Assembly: GCA_031552535.1 (NCBI GenBank)
Contig: JAVBMJ010000064.1
Coordinates: 1 to 28,784, forward strand
Length of the DNA: 28,784 nt
Origin: JAVBMJ01 sp031552535
GTDB lineage: Bacteria; Bacteroidota; Bacteroidia; Bacteroidales; Rikenellaceae
Direction of reading: 5' to 3'
The notes beneath the pieces were generated by a model. It was not told the origin of the DNA, did no database searches, and was given only the letters and a program-made list of their open reading frames with translations. Positions 1 to 6,506 of this stretch are shown piece after piece (position 1 is the first letter of the stretch; each line of letters begins with the position of its first letter). A program made the translations under genes and the position numbers.

Positions 1-107
1 CCTCGGCTGAATCTTTCAACGCCAAAATCAAAGCTTTCAGAGCTCAACTCAGAGGTATCGTAGACATACCATACTTCATTTTCAGACTCGCTAAAATTTT
101 CGCCTGA
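1..107 (+). CDS. IS transposase, C-terminal end only (ISL3/ISAon1-like)
   Basis: The frame starting at base 3 is open from the window edge to a TGA at 105-107. It encodes about 34 residues: SAESFNAKIKAFRAQ, then LRGIVDIPYFIFRLAKIFA. The pattern 'ESFNAKIKAFR...FRLAKIFA' is the usual C-terminus of DDE transposases of the ISL3/ISAon1 type in Bacteroidetes, as I recall it. The gene continues to the left outside the window, so I cannot say whether the copy is intact. The IS right end should fall between 108 and about 150, just before the LruC remnant. I could not identify its terminal inverted repeat. The family assignment rests on a short stretch and memory. Confidence 0.65.
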   Translation, partial: SAESFNAKIKAFRAQLRGIVDIPYFIFRLAKIFA

Positions 108-151
108 AAAAACTCACCAACCTACTTTTCGGACTGAGCCCGCAAAATTTA

Positions 152-376
152 TCAGATACCGGGATACAGGCACCAATCCCTGTTTTCCGCCCCGTGCGAC
201 CGGGCCCATGCGTCATACAGGGGATAGGTCGACTCTTTGCACAGTCTCTTTTGCAAGTTTAAAACCGTGTATTGGCAGATCTATCGCAAAAGGATAGTTA
301 TCGTTGGAGACAAAGTAGGTTAACGGCGGATTGGAAACATCCTGTGCCTGGCCGAACCATACATTCGTCGACTTGA
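152..376 (-). pseudogene. Remnant of a LruC/DUF4842-type surface protein, C-terminal end, frameshifted
   Basis: On the minus strand, one frame reads KSTNVWFGQAQDVSNPP, then LTYFVSNDNYPFAIDLPIHGF. It ends at an early stop (TGA, near 229-231). A neighbouring frame continues with the expected tail, ESTYPLYDAWARSHGAENRD then WCLYPGI, to a stop at 152-154. The pattern 'NPP..YFVS.D.YPFAIDLP' followed by 'YP.YDAWA.S.GAENRDW' resembles the C-terminus of LruC-domain (DUF4842) lipoproteins of Bacteroidales. The shift between frames lies around 235-260. The 5' part is missing: homology stops at the GAGTCTGTC terminus of the repeat starting at 377. The fragment is therefore caught between an IS on the left and a MITE-like element on the right. 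Confidence 0.65.
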
Positions 377-500
377 GAGTCTGTCTAAATCTTATTTAAA
401 TAGATTTCGGGATGATTTTGGCGTGAAAATCGAGGCGTATAGCGGCGTTCTATGTAACGGGATCTTCATGACAAAAGCAGCATCGGAAGAATTTAGAGCT
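377..500. repeat. MITE-like intergenic repeat, copy A
   Basis: The copy begins GAGTCTGTCTAAAT at 377, preceded by TGA. That start matches the terminus of the element at 26430-26589 (GAGTCTGTCTGA). Its core, around 420-475, carries GAAAATCGAGGCG followed by a short hairpin and ATGTAACGGGATCTTCA. The same core occurs in reverse orientation at 26758-26860, and more diverged at 26430-26589 and 19830-19960. The right terminus is not clear; homology to the 26758-26860 copy ends near GGAAGAATTTA (about 483-495). No coding potential is credible. It probably deleted or interrupted the LruC gene. Confidence 0.6.
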
Positions 501-613
501 TGTTTTGAAATTTCGCGATATAAATAATTGACTATAAATAAATTGTCGAATATATTTTGTGTTATTATGGTTCTCAGCCACATAAAGAATGAACAAGTTA
601 AGTAATTGATAAT

Positions 614-749
614 AATTAATGGTACATTTTTCCGAGGCGTTTGCGGAACAGATTTTCCGGCGGCAAGCGAAGGTTTGCCGGTGGCAAATCGAGCATTGAC
701 GCTGGAAAAAGATGCCCGGAAAAGACCGGATAAAATAGACCATTAATTG
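614..749. repeat. 136-bp element with imperfect terminal inverted repeats
   Basis: Bases 614-623 read AATTAATGGT and bases 740-749 read ACCATTAATT, an exact inverted pair. The match continues imperfectly inward for about ten more bases (ACATTTTT-CCG against CTATTTTATCCG). The interior is GC-richer than its flanks. It holds a local hairpin around GGCAAGCGAAGGTTTGCCGG and a GAGGCG...GGAACAGATTTTCC stretch that resembles the core of the other repeats here. No ORF is convincing. A small non-autonomous mobile element is the simplest reading. I found no clear target duplication. Confidence 0.45.
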
Positions 750-815
750 TTTGAAATTACTTATATTCGAACAATCTTCAAAAATATCAGATTTCCAGCC
801 GGGATATGCCGGATT

Positions 816-1802
816 CTAAAAAATATGCTTTTTGATAAATTCGTAGCTGTCGAAAAAGCACTTTTCCTTCAGGTCCGACGTTTTAGAGCTTATGTTATGA
901 TCGTAATACGGGTAGATGCTCAACTCGACGTCAGCCGCTCCCTTTTTGCGAAGCGCTTCGGCAAAAATACGGCTCTGTCCGCATTCCACTACTATGTCTG
1001 CCGACCCGTGGATGAGCAATGCGGCAGGAATATTCTTCGACGGGATCATATTTACCGGCGAGGCCTTGCGCAACACGTCAGGAGTGGCATCGCAGAAATA
1101 TTTCATCCGCTCGGTATTCGATTTTGATATCTTCGAAGAAATGGCGGCGTGTTCCAGATCGTAAATTCCCGCATAACTTATCACCAGACGTGCCCCGGGG
1201 ATCGACATGGCGCCCACTGCAGCCAGATGTCCTCCGGCAGATCCGCCGCAGAAACCGAAGCGTGCGGGATCTATGTTGAGTTCTGCCGCATGATCCTGTA
1301 TGAATTTGACGGCATCCTTCACATCCTCGATTGATACGAATACCGTGGCTCCCGGTTGCGGGGCGAGGGTATAGGATATTCTTACCCCGGCGACCCCGGC
1401 TTGCCGGGCGGCATATTTCGACAGGTCGGAGTTCGAAGAGAAGGTTCCGCGCGCCCATCCGCCGCCGTGGATGTAAACCATGAATGGCGCCGGAGTATCA
1501 CTGACGGCCATGTCGACCTGCAATTTGAGCTCATAGTCAGGATAACTTTTATAAACGAATTCGCGTGTTTCGACTTTCGAGTAGTCCGACGCTTTGAGGC
1601 GGTCGAAGGAGTAGGTGTATGGTACCAGCAAATCGGGAATTTTATCCAGATCTACTATGGCGGCGTAGCGTTTGGCGTTTATAAGGCTGTATGTACCGTC
1701 GCCATTAACTTCGAGTTTCATCGAGTAGCGGTTGGTCACTTCCTGGGCCCTGGCCACGCAAACAACTGATAATAACAGCAATGAAAACAAGACTTTTTTC
1801 AT
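816..1802 (-). CDS. Secreted alpha/beta-hydrolase (carbohydrate-esterase-like) of the alginate locus
   Basis: A 328-residue protein starting at the ATG in front of a clear signal peptide (MKKVLFSLLLLSVVCVARAQ). The frame stays open further upstream, but that part is antisense to the divergent gene. The fold is an alpha/beta hydrolase of the BD-FAE/acetyl-esterase type: oxyanion motif HGGGW at 112-116, nucleophile elbow G-G-S188-A-G, likely Asp269 (HGSAD) and His302 (YDHN). The signal peptide places it in the periplasm or at the surface. Beside alginate lyases, a plausible substrate is O-acetylated mannuronate in bacterial alginates, since algal alginate lacks acetyl groups. That is inference; a general carboxylesterase is possible. 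It diverges from the gene at 1896, and the 93-bp spacer holds a palindrome shared with the susC promoter. Confidence 0.85.
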   Translation of the reverse strand: MKKVLFSLLLLSVVCVARAQEVTNRYSMKLEVNGDGTYSLINAKRYAAIVDLDKIPDLLVPYTYSFDRLKASDYSKVETREFVYKSYPDYELKLQVDMAVSDTPAPFMVYIHGGGWARGTFSSNSDLSKYAARQAGVAGVRISYTLAPQPGATVFVSIEDVKDAVKFIQDHAAELNIDPARFGFCGGSAGGHLAAVGAMSIPGARLVISYAGIYDLEHAAISSKISKSNTERMKYFCDATPDVLRKASPVNMIPSKNIPAALLIHGSADIVVECGQSRIFAEALRKKGAADVELSIYPYYDHNISSKTSDLKEKCFFDSYEFIKKHIF

Positions 1803-1832
1803 GATATACGAAATTTTAATTTTATCCGACAA

Positions 1833-1846
1833 ATTGGTGCACCAAT
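1833..1846. promoter_or_regulatory. Palindromic operator ATTGGTGCACCAAT between divergent genes
   Basis: A perfect 14-bp palindrome in the 93-bp spacer between the esterase (minus) and the lyase-like gene (plus). Two more copies of ATTGGTnnACCAAT lie upstream of susC (19668-19681 and 19785-19798). The consensus resembles known UxuR/ExuR operators (core TTGGTnnACCAA) of GntR-family hexuronate regulators, which fits the substrate. Possible -7-like elements nearby are TATCTTTC at 1871-1878 (plus) and TATATTGG on the minus strand at 1842-1849, which overlaps the palindrome. Neither has a convincing -33 partner. Confidence 0.7.
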
Positions 1847-1895
1847 ATAGCAATTCAATTGCAGAAATATTATCTTTCGACAAAAATATGCCGTC

Positions 1896-2765
1896 ATGAG
1901 GGTTTATTCCGGTATAGCAGCCATTATTTGCGTCCTTATTTACTGCTCCTGCAATCCTCCAGGTGAAACCCCGGACGATGCACCCGGGGGAGATGACAAA
2001 ACCATAATGACCCTGTCGGCCGACGGGCATACCTCCACTTACGATCTGATCGCCTCGAAAGGTTACGGGATCGAATCGCCCGACGATGCGCACAACCCGC
2101 CGTTCGAACACATAACCCAGCAATGGGACGATCTTCTGCAGCGGTATGTGTTCGCGTTCACACTCCATCTTACGCCGGACAACGACCGGGGAACCGACAG
2201 CGACCGCCAGCGCAACGAGATTAAAACATGGGACCGCTCTCCCGCTACCATGTATGCCACACGTGGCGAAAAGCACACTTACCGTTGGAAATTCCGCCTG
2301 CCGGCGGGGTTTCAGCCTTCGACGGCGTTTTCGCACATCCACCAACTGAAACCCGTGGGCGGTGACGAGATACCGTTGATAACCATCACCGCCCGCAAAA
2401 AATCGCCCGTCGACAAACTGCAGCTCATCTACCGGGCGCCTGCCCCGGAGTCCGGAGCGGCAAGCCCCAATACTTACCTCGCCGAAACAGATCTCTCACA
2501 GTTTCTCGGAGTGTGGGTCGAGGTGGAGGAGACCGCCGTTTATGCCCCTGCCTCGCACTACTCCATAAAAATCACGCGTATCTCCGACGGCAGGGTACTG
2601 CTCGAATACACATCGCCCGGTCTTATCCTCTGGCGCACAGGATGCACCTTCGTCCGCCCGAAATACGGGCTATATCGCCAAACGCACAATGGCGCCACTC
2701 CTGTTACCGGCCTGCGAGACGAGACCCTGCTCTTCGCCGACTTCGAACTGACCGAGTTTAGATAA
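1896..2765 (+). CDS. Jelly-roll polysaccharide-lyase-like lipoprotein (PL7/PL13/PL20-type, family uncertain)
   Basis: A 289-residue protein with a lipoprotein-type signal; the likely lipidated residue is Cys19, followed by a Pro/Asp-rich linker (to about 34) typical of exported Bacteroidetes lipoproteins. No zinc or transport motif is seen. The motif order is R106-N-E108, then H147-I-H149-Q150, then a basic and aromatic strand PKYGLYRQ at 255-262. This resembles the R-x-E, Q-I-H and YFKAGxY trio of PL7 alginate lyases and related jelly-roll lyases such as heparinase I-like (PF14099) or glucuronan lyase, but does not match one exactly. Location in an alginate locus and the shared operator suggest an alginate endolyase at the cell surface. 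It is the only plus-strand gene of the locus. Its 3' end converges on the dehydrogenase gene 90 bp away. Confidence 0.7.
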   Translation: MRVYSGIAAIICVLIYCSCNPPGETPDDAPGGDDKTIMTLSADGHTSTYDLIASKGYGIESPDDAHNPPFEHITQQWDDLLQRYVFAFTLHLTPDNDRGTDSDRQRNEIKTWDRSPATMYATRGEKHTYRWKFRLPAGFQPSTAFSHIHQLKPVGGDEIPLITITARKKSPVDKLQLIYRAPAPESGAASPNTYLAETDLSQFLGVWVEVEETAVYAPASHYSIKITRISDGRVLLEYTSPGLILWRTGCTFVRPKYGLYRQTHNGATPVTGLRDETLLFADFELTEFR

Positions 2766-2784
2766 GACAACCTTGTCTCCTGCC

Positions 2785-2805
2785 GTGATTTATCCGTAAA
2801 ATCAC
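2785..2805. terminator. Small hairpin in the convergent spacer
   Basis: GTGATTT (2785-2791) pairs with AAATCAC (2799-2805) around a 7-base loop, between the converging 3' ends at 2765 and 2856. A second tiny hairpin, GACAA-CC-TTGTC, lies at 2766-2777. No T-run follows on either strand, so terminator function is only suggested by position. Confidence 0.3.
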
Positions 2806-2855
2806 TATAGAACAAGCAGTTAAAGGTCGCGCAGGGAATATTGTGCCGGTCCGGG

Positions 2856-3806
2856 TCAGTTTACCCTCGTTATTTCGTTGTTGTTGTCATGAAACCGGAT
2901 GATATTCCGTGAGGCGGCATACGACATCTCGCGGCGTGCCTCCAGGGTGGAAGTGCCCGAATGGGCGGCCAGCACGACGTTGTCCATCTCCAGAAGGGCC
3001 GGGGTGATGTGCGGTTCGGCCTCGTAGACGTCGAGCCCGGCGGCGGCTATCTTTCCGGACTTCAGGGCGTCGACCAGTGCACGTTCGTCGACAATCGGTC
3101 CGCGGGCGGTGTTAATCAGGATGGCCGAAGGTTTCATCGCTTCGAATTGAACCGTGGAGAACATGTGGCGGGTGACACCGGTCAGCGGGGCATGGATCGA
3201 GATAAAATCCGACAGCCGTAGCAGTTCGTCGAAATCCACCCGTCGGGCGTTGTATCGTCGTTCGACTGCGGCCGGAAGAGGCATGCGGTTGTGATACAGT
3301 ATCTCCATCTCGGCGCCTTGGGCATAACGCGCGACGACCTGTCCGATGTTACCCATTCCGACGATACCGAGAGTCTTGCGGTGCAGCGTCACACCAAGAT
3401 TGTGCATCACGCCCCACGGCAGGGTGTGGTCGCGCAGGCGTCTGTCATTTTCCCCCAGACGGCGGGCGGCGGCGAGCATAAGGGCAAAGGCAAACTCGCC
3501 GGTGGGTTCGACCACGGCGCGGGGATTGTTCGTGACCACGATCCCGCGACGGGTAGCGTATTCGATGTCGACGTTGTCGGTTCCCGTGCCATAGTTTGCA
3601 ATTATCTTGAGTTCGCGGGCACGGTCGATAACCTCACGCGTCACCTTGAACGAATAGGTCGACACGAGAGCATATGCTTCAGGAAGATGGAGGCCGGTCT
3701 CCTCCGGCGTCAGGAAATCGCCTTCGGGGAAAACGACCTCGAACCGCTGTTGAAGCTCTTCGAACCCCGCTCGCGGCAGGTTGGCGTTGACGAGTACTTT
3801 AAGCAT
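2856..3806 (-). CDS. D-isomer-specific 2-hydroxyacid dehydrogenase
   Basis: 316 residues from the ATG at 3806 (MLKVLVNANL); a TTG two codons upstream also keeps frame. The NAD(P)-binding Rossmann motif GMGNIG is at 150-155. The three family catalytic residues are present: Arg235 (NTARGPIVDE), Glu264 (YEAEP) and His282 (AAHSGTST). The usual 'PHIGSAT' around the histidine is altered to 'AHSGTST'. Cytoplasmic NAD(P)H-dependent reduction of a 2-keto acid, or the reverse, is expected. Relatives act on glyoxylate, hydroxypyruvate and 2-ketogluconate. In this locus a C6 keto-deoxy acid from alginate is an attractive substrate, but nothing in the sequence proves that. A terminator separates it from the SDR gene upstream, so it may be expressed apart from the main operon. 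Confidence 0.85.
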   Translation of the reverse strand: MLKVLVNANLPRAGFEELQQRFEVVFPEGDFLTPEETGLHLPEAYALVSTYSFKVTREVIDRARELKIIANYGTGTDNVDIEYATRRGIVVTNNPRAVVEPTGEFAFALMLAAARRLGENDRRLRDHTLPWGVMHNLGVTLHRKTLGIVGMGNIGQVVARYAQGAEMEILYHNRMPLPAAVERRYNARRVDFDELLRLSDFISIHAPLTGVTRHMFSTVQFEAMKPSAILINTARGPIVDERALVDALKSGKIAAAGLDVYEAEPHITPALLEMDNVVLAAHSGTSTLEARREMSYAASRNIIRFHDNNNEITRVN

Positions 3807-3850
3807 GACCAAGGTGTGTTGCTATAAACGGTGGCATTGTATTGCAGTTG

Positions 3851-3906
3851 AAAAAACGGCTGGCACCGAGGGGATCAAAGATAATTTACTCCACTCGATG
3901 CCAGCC
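3851..3906 (-). terminator. Rho-independent terminator after the SDR gene
   Basis: On the minus strand a 13-bp stem, GGCTGGCATCGAG pairing with CTCGGTGCCAGCC (one G·T pair), is followed by G and six T residues. It lies in the 174-bp gap between the SDR stop (3981) and the dehydrogenase start (3806). It would end the long lyase/transport operon transcribed from the susC side and leave the dehydrogenase dependent on read-through or its own promoter. Confidence 0.75.
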
Positions 3907-3924
3907 GGGATCTTGTTGTTCTAA

Positions 3925-3940
3925 GAAACTGTTTAAAACA
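3925..3940. repeat. Solitary MITE terminus GAAACTGTTTAAAACA
   Basis: TAA (3922-3924) is followed by GAAACTGTTTAAAACAGG. This is the same end sequence, with the same TAA flank, as the elements at 26395, 26593-26754 and 28246-28405. No second end is visible, so this is a scar or truncated copy between the SDR gene and its terminator. Confidence 0.45.
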
Positions 3941-3980
3941 GGCCGGGACTACTCCGGTCGGAAGATGCCCGGCCAGGTTA

Positions 3981-4733
3981 TTACGAGAACAGCGTGCCGC
4001 CGTTGATGTCGATATTGGTCCCCGTAAGGTACGACGACTCGTCGCTGGCCAGGTAACAAACCAGATCGGCAACTTCGTGCGCGGCTCCCTCGCGGCGCAG
4101 CGGCGCGGTGTTGGCAAGGTTGGTGCGTGCTTCCGGTTTGGTAAAGCGGTCGTGAAACGAAGTGGCTATCATACCGGGGGCCAGTGCGTTGACACGGATT
4201 CCCTGCGGACCCAACTCCTTGGCCATCGAACGCGTGTGGCACATCACGGCAGCTTTTGCCGTGGCGTACATCGAAGCGCCCGGACCACCGCCGTCGCGTG
4301 CGGCCTGCGACGAGAAATTGACTATCGAACCGCCGGCTGGCATCATAGGAACCACCTCTCGCGTGCACAGGAATACGCTGCGCATGTTGACATCCATCAG
4401 AAAGTCGTACCATGCCTCGTCCTGCTCCACTATCGGTTTGCGGCCCACGATGCCTCCGACGACATTGACCAGAATGTCGACCTTGCCCGTGAAAGCCTCC
4501 CCGGCTTTCGCGAACAGTTTCTTCACGTCGGGAGCCTTTGTCATATCGCCCTGCACGGCAATGGCTTCACCGCCCCCGGCCTTGATCATGTCGACGGTCA
4601 TTGAGGCATCTTCAGGGTTGTCGAAATAGTTCAACACAACCCGGGCTCCTTCGGCGGCCAGTTTTACCGATATGGCGCGTCCCAAATCCCTTGCCCCGCC
4701 TGTAACTACGGCTACTTTTCCTTTAAGTCTCAT
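3981..4733 (-). CDS. SDR-family oxidoreductase, probable DEH reductase
   Basis: 250 residues, normal for a classical short-chain dehydrogenase. The cofactor motif TGGARDLG is at 11-18, an NVVGG variant of the NNAG motif at 90-94, Asn116, and the catalytic Ser142, Tyr156 and Lys160 (YATAK). It is cytoplasmic. In alginate catabolism SDRs reduce 4-deoxy-L-erythro-5-hexoseulose uronate (DEH), the linear product of unsaturated uronates, to 2-keto-3-deoxygluconate. Linkage to PL6, PL17, KdgF and an MFS transporter makes that the best call. It starts 22 bp after the transporter and is followed by a terminator, so it is likely the last gene of the main operon. Another sugar or uronate dehydrogenase role cannot be excluded. 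Confidence 0.85.
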   Translation of the reverse strand: MRLKGKVAVVTGGARDLGRAISVKLAAEGARVVLNYFDNPEDASMTVDMIKAGGGEAIAVQGDMTKAPDVKKLFAKAGEAFTGKVDILVNVVGGIVGRKPIVEQDEAWYDFLMDVNMRSVFLCTREVVPMMPAGGSIVNFSSQAARDGGGPGASMYATAKAAVMCHTRSMAKELGPQGIRVNALAPGMIATSFHDRFTKPEARTNLANTAPLRREGAAHEVADLVCYLASDESSYLTGTNIDINGGTLFS

Positions 4734-4755
4734 GTCTTTAAAATAATTTATATGG

Positions 4756-6048
4756 TTATTGTTGTTTTGCTGTGTTGCCGAATATGAATACGCTGATCAG
4801 GCTCGCGGGAACCAATACGGCCCCCAGGATAAAGAACGGCAGCCAGTTGCCCCCGGCCGTGAGCGAGGGGATGAACACCATCGATATGATCACTCCCAAC
4901 GTGGCTGCGCCGCCGCCCAGTCCGGCCAGCGAACCCACCGTCTTGCCGGTGAACATATCGCTGGGCAGGGTCTGGATATTGCCCATCGCGAACTGGAACC
5001 CCAGAAGGATCAGGGTCATAAGTCCCATAGCGACATAAACGTCGGTGGCAAATGCCGTGGCTATCAGCGAAGGAAGCATAATGCAGCATCCGATAACTAC
5101 AGCTGACTTGCGGGCAAATCCCACGCTGCGCCCCTTGCGCAGAAGCAACCCCGAGTACCATCCACCGGCCAGCGAACCTATCATAGCTCCTACGTAGGGG
5201 ACCCAAGCCGTCATGCCGATGCTTTTGATATCGAACCCGTGAACGTCGAACAGGTATATGGGCAGCCATGCCACGAACATCCACCAAACCGGATCGAGGA
5301 AAAACCGGCCCAGGATCACCGCGTAACTTTTCCTGTTTCGCAGTAACTCACCCCACGAAAGCCCCTTTTCAGCGGAAACCTTCACCTGGCTTTGTCCTTC
5401 GAGGATGTAGGCTCGCTCCTCTTCTGTTATCCACGGATGCTCTTTCGGCCCTTTCTTATTTATTATCAGCCACGGAATAATCCACAGCAGACCGATCAGG
5501 CCTATGACTATGAAGGTCATCTTCCAGCCCAGGGCGGCATATAGCAGCGCTATCAATATCGGGGAAAGTATCGCCCCTATGGAGGCTCCGGCATTGAAAA
5601 GCCCTTGCGCGAAAGCCCTTTCCTTCTGGGGGAACCATTCGCTGTTGCTCTTCACCGATCCCGGCCATGGTCCGGCTTCGCCCAATCCGAGCATCGACCG
5701 GAAAAAGCATAACGAACCCAACCCTTTGGAGAACGATGTGCAAGCATCTGCAATGGCCCATACCGATACGGAAGCGACGAAACCCTTGCGGGTGCCGATC
5801 TTGTCGTAAAGCCTTCCGGAGATCATCTGGCTTATGCCGTACGCCACCATGAAGAACATGTAAATATAGGAGTACAACTCTTTCGTGGCCTGTTTGTACT
5901 CCGCGTCGGGCAACGACGGGTCGATCAGCCCCAGGTCGCCCACAATGCCCTGCCACATGATGGCCAGAGTATTGCGGTCGAGATAGTTTATGATCGTAAT
6001 GAGCACGATGAGCCCTATGACCCACCAGCGCAATCCTTTTATTTTCAT
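4756..6048 (-). CDS. MFS transporter, hexuronate/unsaturated uronate type (ACS family)
   Basis: 430 residues with about 12 hydrophobic segments. The first helix carries NYLDRNTLA (21-29), typical of the anion:cation symporter (ExuT/GarP-like) branch. The loop motif GRLYDKIGTRKG after the second or third helix is the MFS signature A. It is an inner-membrane proton-linked importer. With PL17 releasing unsaturated monomers in the periplasm and KdgF and the SDR acting in the cytoplasm, it probably imports unsaturated mannuronate/guluronate or DEH. It follows kdgF after 101 bp, a wider gap than most in the operon, with an imperfect CCGG-ended hairpin near 6102-6129, and precedes the SDR by 22 bp. 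Confidence 0.88.
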   Translation of the reverse strand: MKIKGLRWWVIGLIVLITIINYLDRNTLAIMWQGIVGDLGLIDPSLPDAEYKQATKELYSYIYMFFMVAYGISQMISGRLYDKIGTRKGFVASVSVWAIADACTSFSKGLGSLCFFRSMLGLGEAGPWPGSVKSNSEWFPQKERAFAQGLFNAGASIGAILSPILIALLYAALGWKMTFIVIGLIGLLWIIPWLIINKKGPKEHPWITEEERAYILEGQSQVKVSAEKGLSWGELLRNRKSYAVILGRFFLDPVWWMFVAWLPIYLFDVHGFDIKSIGMTAWVPYVGAMIGSLAGGWYSGLLLRKGRSVGFARKSAVVIGCCIMLPSLIATAFATDVYVAMGLMTLILLGFQFAMGNIQTLPSDMFTGKTVGSLAGLGGGAATLGVIISMVFIPSLTAGGNWLPFFILGAVLVPASLISVFIFGNTAKQQ

Positions 6049-6149
6049 TGGCTTTAGGTTTTAGTACCTGTCGGTTACCCGGGAGCGGAATTTACAATAA
6101 TATCCGGAGGTGGTTTAAACAAACTACCGGACTGCCCTGGGTCCGAAGT

Positions 6150-6494
6150 TTATTTGTTGATAAAGTCGGCGCGGTGGGGCGAGAATGTGTCGATCAGTAT
6201 GCCCGTTTCGAGGCATACCGCTCCATGCATCTCGTCGGGCTCGATATAGAATCCGTCGCCAGCACTGAGTACCTGCGTTTTGCCTTCTATCGTGACTTCG
6301 AATTTGCCGCTTACGACATACGTCGCCTGCGAGTGGTAGTGGGCGTGCTGGTAGCCTATGGAGCCTTTCTGGAATTCGACTTTGACCACCATCAACTGGC
6401 CGTCGTAACCCATGATCTGGCGGCGCACTCCTTCGCCGGCCGGCTCCCAATTGAGTTTGTCCTCGAAGAGGAACGTTTCGCTGCGTGTTTTCAT
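6150..6494 (-). CDS. kdgF: KdgF-like cupin, unsaturated uronate linearisation
   Basis: A single-domain cupin of 114 residues, the usual KdgF size, without a signal peptide. Likely metal ligands are His50, His52, Gln56 and His90: a HAHYHSQ cluster and an EPDEMHG motif, matching the His/His/Gln/His set described for KdgF. The family converts cyclic 4,5-unsaturated uronates released by exolytic lyases into linear 5-keto-4-deoxyuronate (DEH). The gene follows the PL17 lyase by 12 bp, so the two steps are probably co-expressed. Confidence 0.85.
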   Translation of the reverse strand: MKTRSETFLFEDKLNWEPAGEGVRRQIMGYDGQLMVVKVEFQKGSIGYQHAHYHSQATYVVSGKFEVTIEGKTQVLSAGDGFYIEPDEMHGAVCLETGILIDTFSPHRADFINK

Positions 6495-6506
6495 CTCTAT
6501 AAGATT

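Noticed and set aside
1803..2345. N-terminal extension of the esterase reading frame, antisense to the lyase-like gene
   Set aside because: A signal peptide begins exactly at the ATG at 1802. The extension has no family features and is a shadow of the opposite gene.
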